Shown here: piece by piece, positions 1 through 8,624 of the stretch
Position numbering within the stretch: the first letter of the stretch is position 1
Layout: each line of letters starts with the position of its first letter
Assembly: GCA_016719015.1 (NCBI GenBank)
Contig: JADKAZ010000001.1
Span: forward strand, 1,054,001 to 1,118,000
Origin: Chitinophagaceae bacterium
Lineage (GTDB): Bacteria > Bacteroidota > Bacteroidia > Chitinophagales > Chitinophagaceae
Length of the DNA: 64,000 nucleotides
Direction of reading: 5' to 3'
Made by a program: the position numbers and the translations under genes
Notes under the pieces: model-generated
The model's input: the letters and a program-made list of their open reading frames with translations, nothing else
Database searches by the model: none
Told to the model about the DNA's origin: nothing

Positions 1-126
1 ATTCCGGAAGATGATATGAAAACGCTGCATTCAATGGGAGTAGGAAAATTATTTGCCCCTGGTACGCCAACTTCTGAAATCAGTGATTATATTACAACCT
101 GGGTAAAAGAACACCGTAGTTTCTAA
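1..126 (+). CDS. Methylmalonyl-CoA mutase-type B12-binding domain, C-terminal end (partial)
   Basis: The first 126 bases read open in frame 1 and encode 41 residues before TAA; the 5' part lies outside the window. The residues IPEDD, then GVGKLFAPGTP and a final amphipathic segment match the end of the cobalamin-binding (Rossmann-like) domain of methylmalonyl-CoA mutase and related B12 mutases, where IPxxD, GV..IF.PGT and EI..FI are conserved. In the family this domain carries adenosylcobalamin for interconversion of succinyl-CoA and methylmalonyl-CoA. A methylmalonyl-CoA epimerase gene about 22 kb away fits the same pathway. Whether this is the end of a full mutase or a stand-alone B12 subunit cannot be seen. 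Confidence 0.72.
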   Translation: MPEDDMKTLHSMGVGKLFAPGTPTSEISDYITTWVKEHRSF

Positions 127-316
127 CTTCCCTGACGATTTATAAGAATTTCGTTGCAGCAATACAGAATTTGTCTGCTGATGAAATGATCCAATGAATG
201 TAGGCCTCCCGACTACAGATTTTTTTGATTCTTTTTGTCTGGAGAAAAAAAGGAAATTTTTTTTGGCCAATTGGCCCTCCTTGCGGCTTAACTATAGTAG
301 TCTCCCTTTTTCTGAA

Positions 317-324
317 TAAATTTG
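317..324 (+). promoter_or_regulatory. Bacteroidota -7 box TAAATTTG
   Basis: TAAATTTG matches the TAnnTTTG consensus and lies 17 bases before the chosen ATG of the secreted protein at 342. No TTG -33 element is visible at the usual spacing, so the promoter is supported by the -7 box alone. Confidence 0.45.
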
Positions 325-341
325 CCGAAATATATGTACTG

Positions 342-857
342 ATGCAATTGAAAATCATAACCCTCTGCTTAATCTTATCCGGCAGCCTGTCTGCACAAAC
401 CCTGAAAACCTTTTCCGTAACTATGCAACCAGACAGCCTTTGCTACCTGAGTGTAAAGAATCAGAAAGCCTACGTTGCAGGCCAGGCATCGGGTAATAAA
501 GCAGAATTGGATTTGGGTCTTTTCGAAACCAAATCAAACAAAACAAGTATAACAGAATGGTTTAATCTCAAATCGGATAATGAAAAAGTGCCTGCCAGTC
601 TTACCGGCACTGCCACTAAAATTGCTGCCATTAGTTTTGACAATGATCAGTTTACCAAATGCAAAACAGTGGCTGATTTAAAACGGATGACCGGCTATCT
701 TAGTACCAATTCATTGGCCCACTTTGCTGTAATAAGAAACAGCAACGACTATTACCAGCGATGCTTTATTATTGAAAACGCTGCCGGTAAAAGAGGGTTA
801 CTATTTGTAACCGAAACAGGCAACGGCCATTTGAAAGTGGAAGTAAAAACAGAATAA
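342..857 (+). CDS. Secreted protein of unknown function
   Basis: 171 residues from ATG 342. This start is preferred over an upstream in-frame start because the protein then begins with a signal peptide (MQLKIITLCLILSGSLSAQ, cleavage after about residue 19) and follows the TAAATTTG box. The mature part is rich in Ser, Thr and Lys with alternating polar and hydrophobic segments, suggesting a beta-rich periplasmic or surface protein. No lipobox, catalytic motif or C-terminal sorting domain was recognised. It sits between the B12-domain gene and a crotonase gene but has its own promoter-like box and probably its own transcript. I do not recognise the family. Confidence 0.6.
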   Translation: MQLKIITLCLILSGSLSAQTLKTFSVTMQPDSLCYLSVKNQKAYVAGQASGNKAELDLGLFETKSNKTSITEWFNLKSDNEKVPASLTGTATKIAAISFDNDQFTKCKTVADLKRMTGYLSTNSLAHFAVIRNSNDYYQRCFIIENAAGKRGLLFVTETGNGHLKVEVKTE

Positions 858-860
858 AGA

Positions 861-888
861 TTGGAGTAGTTGAACTGTCTTAATTTTG
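861..888 (+). promoter_or_regulatory. Promoter TTG-N17-TAATTTTG upstream of crotonase gene
   Basis: TTG at 861-863, a 17-base spacer and TAATTTTG at 881-888 match the Bacteroidota primary sigma factor consensus. The crotonase ATG follows 13 bases after the -7 box, and the promoter starts just after the TAA of the preceding gene. Confidence 0.65.
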
Positions 889-901
889 AAAAAAATACAG
901 C

Positions 902-1678
902 ATGTACAAGACCCTGCTTACCATTTTAGAAAATGGCATCTTAACAATTGTAATCAACCGTCCTGACAAACTAAACGCTTTAAATAAAGAAGTATTTTTT
1001 GAGCTGAATAAAATACTGGAGGAGATTGAAAATAATCCCGCCATTAAATCAGCCATCATTACCGGCGCAGGATCTAAAGCTTTTGTGGCTGGTGCAGACA
1101 TATCAGAGTTCGGCGGATTAAATAAAGAAGATGCCATGGCATTGGCAAAAAGAGGGCAGGACACCTTTGCAAGAATTGAAAATTCATCAAAACCAATTGT
1201 GGCTGCCGTCAATGGTTTTGCATTAGGTGGCGGATGTGAGTTAGCCATGAGTTGTAATTTCCGGGTAGCAGCAGAGAATGCAAAGTTTGGGCAGCCGGAA
1301 GTAAACCTGGGTTTAATTCCCGGCTATGGAGGCACACAACGTTTGGTACAACTGATAGGAAAAGGCAAGGCTATGGAACTGCTGCTATCAGCACATATGA
1401 TAGATGCCAATGAAGCCAAACAACTCGGTTTGGTAAATTATGTAACTACTGCTGAAACATTACTGGAGCATACTAAAAAGATTCTTGACATCATTAATTC
1501 TAAAGCACCGCTTGCTGTAGCAGGCTGCATTAAAGCTGCCAATGCCGTTTTTGACGAAAGTAAAGATGGCTACGCAGTAGAAATAGAAGAATTCGGAAAT
1601 TCGTTTGCCACAGAAGATATGAAAGAAGGCACTTCAGCTTTTCTCGAAAAAAGAAAAGCCGTTTTTTCTGGGAAATAA
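902..1678 (+). CDS. Enoyl-CoA hydratase/isomerase (crotonase) family protein
   Basis: 258 residues, the usual length for a single-domain crotonase. The oxyanion-hole segments are present (FVAGADI near residues 61-67, ALGGGCEL near 107-114). Both glutamates typical of enoyl-CoA hydratases are in place: Glu113 in GGGCEL and Glu133 in FGQPEV, followed by NLGLIPGYGGTQRL. The expected reaction is hydration of trans-2-enoyl-CoA to 3-hydroxyacyl-CoA in fatty-acid or branched-chain amino-acid breakdown, in the cytoplasm. Two glutamates favour hydratase over isomerase or naphthoate synthase activity. The nearby B12-mutase fragment hints at a propionate or branched-chain context, but they are not clearly one operon. 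It converges on the NlpC/P60 gene with 3 bases between stop codons. Confidence 0.9.
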   Translation: MYKTLLTILENGILTIVINRPDKLNALNKEVFFELNKILEEIENNPAIKSAIITGAGSKAFVAGADISEFGGLNKEDAMALAKRGQDTFARIENSSKPIVAAVNGFALGGGCELAMSCNFRVAAENAKFGQPEVNLGLIPGYGGTQRLVQLIGKGKAMELLLSAHMIDANEAKQLGLVNYVTTAETLLEHTKKILDIINSKAPLAVAGCIKAANAVFDESKDGYAVEIEEFGNSFATEDMKEGTSAFLEKRKAVFSGK

Positions 1679-1681
1679 TAC

Positions 1682-2284
1682 TCAGTCAAATAATTCATCT
1701 GCAAACACCCGGATTACTTTTACAAACCGGCTCCGGTAATATTTTTCAAAAGGGGTTATTACCACTCCTTTGCTTTTACCCGAGGTGGAATGAATGAAAA
1801 ACAGTGTATCATTTTTTACACTTTCGACAATACCCATGTGGCCAACAACCCGGATGGTACTATCGGTACCGGTAAATAATATCAGGTCACCGGGCCTTGC
1901 TTGTTCTTCTGTAATTGCTGCGCCATAATCAGTAAAATCTACTGATGAACGGGGCACCGCTATATTAAAATGATTAAATACATAGGTAATAAATCCAGAG
2001 CAATCGAATCCCTTAGCCGGATCGATAGAAGCATACAAGTAAGGAACGCCAATTAATGTTCTGGCAAATGCCACTAACGAATCAGGAGTTGTTGTTTGAA
2101 TACGGCTAACTACTTCTTTCAATTTTTTGGGTGGATGAACAACCGTATCCTTGTCTTGTGCCGTTATTACAATATTATCGGGTATTGTTATGGGAGTATC
2201 GGCTTTGTCATTAGCACAGCCAACCAACGCCATAAAAATAGTGTAAGCAATAAGTATGTAAGTAAATACCGGAGTACTGATCAT
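1682..2284 (-). CDS. NlpC/P60 family lipoprotein (peptidoglycan endopeptidase)
   Basis: 200 residues with an N-terminal hydrophobic stretch and a lipobox-like end (ALVGC, Cys23), so probably a lipoprotein. After a linker comes an NlpC/P60 domain (about residues 70-195) with Cys95 in FDCSGF, His149 in VGHMGIV and a third polar residue His165 in FIHST. The family cleaves D-gamma-glutamyl-diaminopimelate bonds in peptidoglycan stem peptides. It is encoded 5 bases after the stop of the GH29 gene on the same strand and may be co-transcribed with the carbohydrate genes, although its role is cell-wall related. Confidence 0.88.
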   Translation of the reverse strand: MISTPVFTYILIAYTIFMALVGCANDKADTPITIPDNIVITAQDKDTVVHPPKKLKEVVSRIQTTTPDSLVAFARTLIGVPYLYASIDPAKGFDCSGFITYVFNHFNIAVPRSSVDFTDYGAAITEEQARPGDLILFTGTDSTIRVVGHMGIVESVKNDTLFFIHSTSGKSKGVVITPFEKYYRSRFVKVIRVFADELFD

Positions 2285-2289
2285 TAAAA

Positions 2290-3699
2290 TTACTTCTCCA
2301 CTAGTTTATCATCAATGAGATAGGCGGCAACGTTACTGATATTATCCCTTCCTCTTGCATCTTCCAGGAAAACTTTGAAAGAATTAATATTTTTCTCGGG
2401 AAAAGTCAGGATTCTTTTACGGCCGATACTGGTACCCTTTATTTCACCCACACTTTTATTTTCCTTATAAAAAACAATCCTGAATTTTCGTACCGTTTGG
2501 CCAAAGCGTATAGCTTCTTTTAAAACAATACAGTTGATTTTTGTTTTTTGTGGAAATTCCACCATAAAATTTTGCAGGTTAGCCCCAAAAGCCCCGTTAG
2601 AATCCACTGTTTGAAAACTTACATCTTGTGGCGCAAACTGGTAATACATTTTTGCATCATTCGCAAGGTTATTACCAAAACTCTCATCCCGCAATTTTTT
2701 GAACCCTGTTAAAGCAACAATATCTTTATCACTGATCAGCCCCCTGCTGTCTGGCGGAACGTTTAATAACAAGTTAGCACCTCTCCCAACAGATTTTATG
2801 TAAATATCAAATAACTGCCGGGGCGTTTTTATTTTATCATCTTCATTGGCATGCCAAAACCATCCCGGCCGTATGCTTACATCACATTCCGCAGGCATCC
2901 ATCTTCTACCCCTGTAATTTCCCTGATTGAGTGTATCAGTCGGTGGGGCCCCTTCTCCTCTTTTAAAACCATCAGGATCCAAAAAATTCCAGTTGGGGTC
3001 ACCTGCAATACCATTTTCATTACCCACCCAGCGGATATCAGGACCGATATCACTGAATACAACTGTGTTGGGAGAATACTGTTTTACAATATTTTCATAC
3101 CGCTTCCAGTCATACTCTTGTATTTTACCATTAGGCCCTTCGCCATTGGCACCATCCCACCACATTTCCCAAATGGGTCCGTAATTCAAAAAAATTTCTT
3201 TCATCATTCCTGCAAACACCGTGTTATACTTATCCGTTCCATAATCAGGATGGTTTCTGTCCCAGGGTGATAAATACACACCGAATTTCAAACCTGCTTC
3301 TCTGCAAGCCTGTGATAATTCTTTTAATACATCTCCTTTTCCATCTTTCCATTTGCTTTCTCTTACTGTATGCGTTGAAAAGTTACTTGGCCACAGACAA
3401 AAACCATCATGATGCTTGGCTGTAATAATAATTCCTTTTGCACCGGCAGCTTTTGCAGTGCTGCACCATTGTTTGCAATCTAATTGTGTGGGATTAAATA
3501 TTGCTTCTGGCTCGGTACCCGTTCCCCATTCTTTATCTGTAAATGTATTGGGACCAAAATGCATGAACAGGTAAAATTCTGTTTCATGCCAGGCCTGTTG
3601 TTTTTTGGAAGGAACAGGACTCTTATAATTATCCTGTGCTGCGCTGCTAATTGCAAGCAATACTACTATCCCTAAACAAAATTTCTTCATGGTAATCAT
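2290..3699 (-). CDS. Alpha-L-fucosidase, GH29 family, secreted
   Basis: 469 residues. The upstream ATG at 3699 overlaps the previous stop as ATGA; a second in-frame ATG at 3690 gives a cleaner signal peptide (MKKFCLGIVVLLAISSAAQ), so the start is ambiguous by three codons. The catalytic module has typical GH29 segments: HFGPNTF near residue 48, AKHHDGFCLWPS near 94-105, YLSPWDRN, and the nucleophile Asp182 in WEMWWDGANGEGP. A C-terminal beta-domain follows. The pattern resembles the GH29-B group, which acts on branched alpha-1,3/1,4-fucosides, but this subgroup is inferred. It is translationally coupled to the phosphoesterase-like gene and followed by a GH35 enzyme, suggesting removal of terminal fucose and galactose from glycans outside the inner membrane. 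Confidence 0.9.
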   Translation of the reverse strand: MITMKKFCLGIVVLLAISSAAQDNYKSPVPSKKQQAWHETEFYLFMHFGPNTFTDKEWGTGTEPEAIFNPTQLDCKQWCSTAKAAGAKGIIITAKHHDGFCLWPSNFSTHTVRESKWKDGKGDVLKELSQACREAGLKFGVYLSPWDRNHPDYGTDKYNTVFAGMMKEIFLNYGPIWEMWWDGANGEGPNGKIQEYDWKRYENIVKQYSPNTVVFSDIGPDIRWVGNENGIAGDPNWNFLDPDGFKRGEGAPPTDTLNQGNYRGRRWMPAECDVSIRPGWFWHANEDDKIKTPRQLFDIYIKSVGRGANLLLNVPPDSRGLISDKDIVALTGFKKLRDESFGNNLANDAKMYYQFAPQDVSFQTVDSNGAFGANLQNFMVEFPQKTKINCIVLKEAIRFGQTVRKFRIVFYKENKSVGEIKGTSIGRKRILTFPEKNINSFKVFLEDARGRDNISNVAAYLIDDKLVEK

Positions 3700-4796
3700 T
3701 TCTTCATTTTAAAAACATACCGTATCTCATCTGCAACTGGATGAGCAGCACTGTAAGTATATCCTACCAGTTTGGCAATGGTTTGAGCAAACTGCTGCTG
3801 GTAAAGTTGCATCTCCGTATTCAACTCCCCCCTCACCGGCGTATCAGGCCCTATTACAGCGAACCAGATTTCATTAGCTCCCTGTATTTTATTGTTGTGA
3901 CTGGTCCATTTCTCCTTTTCAACATCGCCCCTGCCATGATCAGTTGTAATGAACAGGGTTGTTTTATTTTTATACACGGGGTCGCTTTGCACATAATCCC
4001 ATAATTGTTTCAACCATGCATCCACCTGTCGGCCCGCATCTAAATAAGAACGATATTCACTGGCATGCGCCCATTCATCTGTTTCGCCATAAGCGATATA
4101 CAACACTTTCGGTTTTTTTGTTTTTAAATATTCCAATGCCCCATAATGCGTAAATACATCTAAACATTCATCTTCCCCCCAAGGCTTGTGAGTATCCTTT
4201 AGCATGGCATTCATTAATTTTTCATTGGCCGTTGGTTTATTACCGCCCATCTTATTAAATCCTGACACTACAGGGATACCGCTTCTCTCTTCATTTAATA
4301 TCCTGTCAAATGCCTCCCATGCACCGAAAGCTGCAACTTTTCCTTTTAGCCTGGGTTGCTTATTCAAATATTCCAGCACTGTTATATTTGGATTGGGGGG
4401 ATAACTGTTGCTGTTAATATTGGTATCGGCATAGCCGGTAAATATTTCACTATAGCCGGGATAGCTGAACCAGTAAGGATTAGCGTTGTCAACCTTACTT
4501 CCCAAGGTTCTATTTCCAAAAATCTGTCCTTTCGTTACTACGGTACTCCAGAGAAATGGCAGTAATTTTTTTCTCCTTTCGTTTTCAGTACTACCCCAGA
4601 AATTTTTATAAAGATATTCGCTGTCGCCCTGGTTATACTTTGGATTATTAGCGATGACTGAATCCATTCCCTTAAATACCTCCTGCCAGCGAAAACCATC
4701 GGTAGTTATAATAATAATATTCTCGGTTTGCCGCTGCGCTTGTATACCAGTTGAAAATAACAGGAGAAAGGCGAACAACATTTTTTTCATGCACAC
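3696..4796 (-). CDS. Secreted alkaline phosphatase superfamily enzyme (phosphodiesterase/sulfatase-like)
   Basis: 366 residues with a signal peptide ending near TGIQA (residue 20). Metal-ligand motifs of the alkaline phosphatase superfamily are visible: TTDGFRW with Asp33, a SYPGYSEIFTG segment that in nucleotide pyrophosphatase-like enzymes carries the nucleophile, GETDEWAHA, and TTDHGRGD late in the protein. The family hydrolyses phosphate or sulfate esters with two metal ions. Its place between GH29 and GH35 genes, with a 4-base overlap into GH29, suggests trimming of a phosphate- or sulfate-decorated glycan, but the substrate is unknown. No formylglycine sulfatase signature (C/S-x-P-S-R) was seen, which argues against a classical sulfatase. 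Confidence 0.8.
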   Translation of the reverse strand: MCMKKMLFAFLLLFSTGIQAQRQTENIIIITTDGFRWQEVFKGMDSVIANNPKYNQGDSEYLYKNFWGSTENERRKKLLPFLWSTVVTKGQIFGNRTLGSKVDNANPYWFSYPGYSEIFTGYADTNINSNSYPPNPNITVLEYLNKQPRLKGKVAAFGAWEAFDRILNEERSGIPVVSGFNKMGGNKPTANEKLMNAMLKDTHKPWGEDECLDVFTHYGALEYLKTKKPKVLYIAYGETDEWAHASEYRSYLDAGRQVDAWLKQLWDYVQSDPVYKNKTTLFITTDHGRGDVEKEKWTSHNNKIQGANEIWFAVIGPDTPVRGELNTEMQLYQQQFAQTIAKLVGYTYSAAHPVADEIRYVFKMKK

Positions 4797-4822
4797 TTGC
4801 TTTGATAATCAATAATACGAAA

Positions 4823-6628
4823 TTATTCCAATGAAGTTTTCCCACTAATATCAGCCACCTCTGATTGATGCAGGTCGAAAACAATTATTTCATTGTTCCC
4901 TTTTTTTAGCCATCCGGCCGGGCAAAATAATCGTTGTTGCGGCCCCTTGTTCCAGTACCGGCCAATATTATGTCCATTTACATATACTATCCCTTTTGTA
5001 TACCGGCTCATATCAAAATAAGTATCTCCGGTTACGGTAAGATCAAATTCGCCTTTAAAAAAAGAACAGGGCCGTTTATCAACTTCCTGATCAGCCGAAG
5101 CTGCCTTCATTGCAAAGTCTTCATTCATCGGTAAAGAAAAAATTTCCCAATTCATCAACGTCATACTATTTAAGGTAACCCGGTCAGTAATTCCCTTCCG
5201 GTCTATCATAAACTGGGCGAAATTTATATGCCCCATCCCTTCTACTAAAATATCCAGTTGTGGATTTGGTGTTGTTGTTTTGGGTAATTCAATGGTCCAG
5301 TCTCCGCCATCCCGGTAAACTGTATTTATATATTTTCCATTCAGGAAAACGAGGGCATAATCATGCGGTTCCCAAATCTTAAGCTTACCACTTTTATGTC
5401 CGATAAGTTTTGTCCGGTACAACATTAACCCCTGGTTTTGGTCAAATGCTTCCATAGGTTTTGGCTGAGGTGAATAAACCGGCACTGGTAAATGATTCCA
5501 GATTGTTGTGCTGAATCTCATAGCGAATGCAGGGATTTCTATTACCGGTATAGGTGCAGGCATGTCAGGGATTTTAACATCCACATATTTTTCAATCAGG
5601 CTTCGCAACATAAAATATTTTTCGGTTGGTAGTCCCTGCTCATTGATTGGTGCATCATAATCATAGCTGGTAATATCGGGCTGGTATTGTGTGGGTGATC
5701 CGGCATTGGCCCCGGCCGTAAATCCAAAATTGGTGCCTCCATGTATGACATAAAAATTCAATGATTTTTTATTCCGGAGTAAATACTCCACTTCTCTCTT
5801 CAAATCACCTGTTCCGGGTTTGGCAAACTTCTCTCCCCAATGTGTCAGCCATCCGGGATAAGTTTCGCTGCTAAAAGACGGAACATTGGGGTTTCTTTTT
5901 TTGGCTTGTTCAAAATCTGCCTCGCTACCGCCGCTATCCAGTCCGATAGCAGCACCATCTATATTACCAGCTTCCAGCATATAGGGAGTAGAGCCATCAG
6001 CCGTGTAGAAAGGAACATTGATTCCGTTTTTAAGCCACAGCTTTCTTAACTCTTCCAAATATTGTTTATCGTTACCAAAACTTCCATATTCGTTTTCTAT
6101 CTGCACCATCAGTATCGGGCCACCATTTGTACACTGTAATGATTTTATTTCTTTAGCAACACGATTGATGTATCCCGTCACGGCACTCATATACCTGGTA
6201 TCCATACAACGGATTTTGATATCAGGAATTTTTAAAAGATAAGTTGGCAACCCGCCAAAGTCCCATTCTGCACATACATAAGGACCGGGCCGAAATAAAA
6301 CCCACATTCCTTCCTGCTGACAAATGCGTACAAATTCTGCTATATCCCGGTTTGCTGATTTAAAATCAAATATTTCCGGCTTTAGTTCATGATAGTTCCA
6401 AAAAATATATGCAGCAATCGTATTACATCCCATTGCTTTGGCCATCTGGATGCGATGCCGCCAGTATTCCTTTGGTATCCGTGCCGGGTGTATCTCACCA
6501 CTTATGATTTGAAAAGGTTTACCATCTAACAAAAAATCATCTTTACCCAGCGTAAAAGAATGTTTGGATTGTGAAAATGAAGACGCCGAAATAAGCAGGA
6601 ATAAGCAACCACTGATAACCCTTTTCAT
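4823..6628 (-). CDS. Beta-galactosidase, GH35 family, secreted
   Basis: 601 residues from the ATG at 6628; the longer frame lacks a sensible signal, while this start gives MKRVISGCLFLLISASSFSQ. GH35 hallmarks are clear: SGEIHPARIP near 43-52, FRPGPYVCAEWDFGGLP near 112-128, the acid/base Glu180 in MVQIENEYGSFG and the nucleophile Glu255 in SSETYPGWLTHWGE. C-terminal jelly-roll domains follow, ending with YVNGHNIGRYWNKGPQ. The family removes terminal beta-galactose. It is the first gene of a probable minus-strand transcript with the phosphoesterase and fucosidase genes, fitting degradation of fucosylated galactosides. There is no SusC/SusD pair in view, so it is not a complete polysaccharide utilisation locus here. 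Confidence 0.93.
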   Translation of the reverse strand: MKRVISGCLFLLISASSFSQSKHSFTLGKDDFLLDGKPFQIISGEIHPARIPKEYWRHRIQMAKAMGCNTIAAYIFWNYHELKPEIFDFKSANRDIAEFVRICQQEGMWVLFRPGPYVCAEWDFGGLPTYLLKIPDIKIRCMDTRYMSAVTGYINRVAKEIKSLQCTNGGPILMVQIENEYGSFGNDKQYLEELRKLWLKNGINVPFYTADGSTPYMLEAGNIDGAAIGLDSGGSEADFEQAKKRNPNVPSFSSETYPGWLTHWGEKFAKPGTGDLKREVEYLLRNKKSLNFYVIHGGTNFGFTAGANAGSPTQYQPDITSYDYDAPINEQGLPTEKYFMLRSLIEKYVDVKIPDMPAPIPVIEIPAFAMRFSTTIWNHLPVPVYSPQPKPMEAFDQNQGLMLYRTKLIGHKSGKLKIWEPHDYALVFLNGKYINTVYRDGGDWTIELPKTTTPNPQLDILVEGMGHINFAQFMIDRKGITDRVTLNSMTLMNWEIFSLPMNEDFAMKAASADQEVDKRPCSFFKGEFDLTVTGDTYFDMSRYTKGIVYVNGHNIGRYWNKGPQQRLFCPAGWLKKGNNEIIVFDLHQSEVADISGKTSLE

Positions 6629-6696
6629 AGCCCAATTTAAGACTGTCCACTCAACTTTAAAAGTCAAAAATCAGGTAACCGATTACCCGTTTGGCC

Positions 6697-6704
6697 TACC
6701 TTTG
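6697..6704 (+). promoter_or_regulatory. -7 box TACCTTTG upstream of fumC
   Basis: TACCTTTG fits TAnnTTTG and ends 29 bases before the fumC ATG. A TTG -33 element was not seen at normal spacing. The region is the divergent spacer between the GH35 gene and fumC. Confidence 0.5.
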
Positions 6705-6733
6705 TGGCATTATTTAATACATACATTTTCTAT

Positions 6734-8131
6734 ATGGAATACCGGATTGAAAAAGATACCATGGGAGACGTAAAAGTGCCTGTTGACGCATATTATGGTG
6801 CCCAAACCCAGCGCAGCATTGATAACTTTAAAATTGCTCAGGATATTAACAGAATGCCTAAAGAAATCATTGAGGCATTTGCCTACCTTAAAAAGGCGGC
6901 TGCCATTACCAACCTTGAAGCGGGAGTTTTACCAAAAAATAAATCTGTATTAATAGGAAAAGTGTGTGATGAAATCCTGAAAGGACAATTAAACGATTAT
7001 TTTCCGTTGGTAGTCTGGCAAACAGGAAGTGGTACGCAAAGTAATATGAATGTAAATGAAGTTGTGGCTTACAGGGGTCATGTACTAAAAGGTGGCAAAC
7101 TGACCGATAAAGAAAAATTTTTACACCCGAATGATGATGTAAATAAATCACAATCATCTAACGATACTTTTCCCACTGCAATGCATATTGCTGCCTATAA
7201 AATATTAATGGAAACAACTATTCCCGGAATTAAAAAACTAAGAGATACGCTGGCGAAGAAGAGCAAAACATTTATGAAAGTGGTAAAGATTGGCCGTACC
7301 CACTTCATGGATGCTACCCCGCTAACAGTGGGGCAGGAATTCAGTGGTTATGTTTCCCAATTGGACCATGGATTAAAAGCTATAAAAAATACACTGGCTC
7401 ATTTGAGTGAACTCGCATTAGGAGGCACTGCCGTTGGAACAGGCATTAACACACCTCCCAACTATTCAGAGAATGTAGCAAAACATATTGCAAAACTTAC
7501 CGGCTTACCATTTGTTACGGCTGAAAATAAATTTGAAGCTCTTGCCGCACATGATGCCATCGTAGAAGCCCATGGTGCATTGAAAACTGTTGCTGTTAGC
7601 CTGATGAAAATTGCCAACGATATCCGAATGCTTTCATCCGGGCCAAGAAGTGGCATTGGTGAAATTTTTATTCCCGACAATGAGCCCGGCTCATCCATTA
7701 TGCCCGGCAAAGTAAACCCCACACAATGCGAAGCATTGACCATGATTGCTGCACAGGTGATGGGTAATGATGTAGCCATCGGTATCGGTGGTGCTAATGG
7801 ACATTTTGAGTTAAATGTTTTTAAACCCGTTATGATTTACAATTTTCTGCACAGTGCAAGATTGATTGGCGATGGCTGTGTTTCTTTTAATGACAAATGT
7901 GCTGTTGGTCTGGAGCCCATTGAAGCCAATATTAAAAAGCATGTTGACAACAGCCTGATGCTGGTAACTGCTTTGAACACAAAAATCGGTTATTACAAAG
8001 CAGCTGAAATAGCACAGAAAGCACATAAGCAAGGAACTACATTGAAGGAAATGGCAGTGAAACTGGGATATGTAACACCTGAGCAGTTTGACGAATGGGT
8101 AAAACCTGCCAATATGGTAGGTAAGATTTAA
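6734..8131 (+). CDS. fumC: Fumarate hydratase class II
   Basis: 465 residues from ATG 6734 (MEYRIEKDTMGDVKVP), matching the usual N-terminus of class II fumarases; an upstream in-frame ATG at 6704 would overlap the -7 box. The substrate-binding segment QTGSGTQSNMNVNEV near residue 95, KIGRTHFMDATPLTVGQE with the conserved His near 187, and the superfamily signature GSSIMPGKVNPTQCE near 317-331 are all present. It catalyses reversible hydration of fumarate to L-malate in the TCA cycle as a cytoplasmic, iron-free homotetramer. It appears monocistronic. Confidence 0.97.
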   Translation: MEYRIEKDTMGDVKVPVDAYYGAQTQRSIDNFKIAQDINRMPKEIIEAFAYLKKAAAITNLEAGVLPKNKSVLIGKVCDEILKGQLNDYFPLVVWQTGSGTQSNMNVNEVVAYRGHVLKGGKLTDKEKFLHPNDDVNKSQSSNDTFPTAMHIAAYKILMETTIPGIKKLRDTLAKKSKTFMKVVKIGRTHFMDATPLTVGQEFSGYVSQLDHGLKAIKNTLAHLSELALGGTAVGTGINTPPNYSENVAKHIAKLTGLPFVTAENKFEALAAHDAIVEAHGALKTVAVSLMKIANDIRMLSSGPRSGIGEIFIPDNEPGSSIMPGKVNPTQCEALTMIAAQVMGNDVAIGIGGANGHFELNVFKPVMIYNFLHSARLIGDGCVSFNDKCAVGLEPIEANIKKHVDNSLMLVTALNTKIGYYKAAEIAQKAHKQGTTLKEMAVKLGYVTPEQFDEWVKPANMVGKI

Positions 8132-8174
8132 CCATTCGTCTTTGTGATGCTATGGTAAAATCCCTATGGTAAAA

Positions 8175-8198
8175 AAAGAAGATTAACGTTTCTTCTTT
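8175..8198 (+). terminator. Possible weak terminator after fumC
   Basis: AAAGAAGA at 8175-8182 can pair with TCTTCTTT at 8191-8198 around an 8-base loop. The stem is AU-rich and there is no good U-run after it, so it is only a candidate. Confidence 0.3.
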
Positions 8199-8296
8199 AC
8201 TTTATTGCGTAAAATTTGCAAATAAGATTGTTTTCTCATTACCTTAATGGTAGAATTAATCCAAACCCTTTTAAAAAACTTAATAAATCCCCATCT

Positions 8297-8542
8297 ATGA
8301 AAAGTGTCGGCCAACCATCAAATTACTTTTCTCCTGATACACTTAAGGTTTCTAAACAAGAACCTACTGCCCAACCAGCTGATCAATCACCTTATTTAAG
8401 AGCAGTTCTTACTGACAAAGGAACTTTTGGTACAGCGAAAGTTTTGTCTATGGCAAACTCTACAATGGCAGCTGCATTGCGTTATATAGCCAGCAGCAAT
8501 AAACAATCTGTACAGGGAAAACTGATAACACCAGCATGGTAA
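8297..8542 (+). CDS. Small hypothetical protein
   Basis: 81 residues from ATG 8297 (MKSVGQPSNYFSP); a longer frame from 8216 is possible but the added residues look non-coding. No signal peptide, membrane segment or known motif was seen; the protein is polar and rich in Ser, Gln and Pro at the N-terminus with a short helical-looking part (AALRYIASSNKQ). It is followed 32 bases later by a strong terminator hairpin, which supports a real transcript. A sequence resembling the -7 box, with one base extra (TAAAATTTG), lies at 8210-8218. I do not recognise a family. Confidence 0.45.
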   Translation: MKSVGQPSNYFSPDTLKVSKQEPTAQPADQSPYLRAVLTDKGTFGTAKVLSMANSTMAAALRYIASSNKQSVQGKLITPAW

Positions 8543-8574
8543 AAATTTTCTGTAACCCTTGAGCATAACCCTTA

Positions 8575-8600
8575 AAAAAGCCCCCAGGTGGGGGCTTTTT
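8575..8600. terminator. Strong bidirectional intrinsic terminator
   Basis: An 11-bp stem of AAAAAGCCCCC (8575-8585) and GGGGGCTTTTT (8590-8600) with a four-base loop, A-rich on one side and T-rich on the other. It lies between the small plus-strand gene and the convergent minus-strand sugar dehydrogenase gene and can serve both. Confidence 0.85.
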
Positions 8601-8624
8601 ACTTTACATCAGTCCTGTCTTAAG

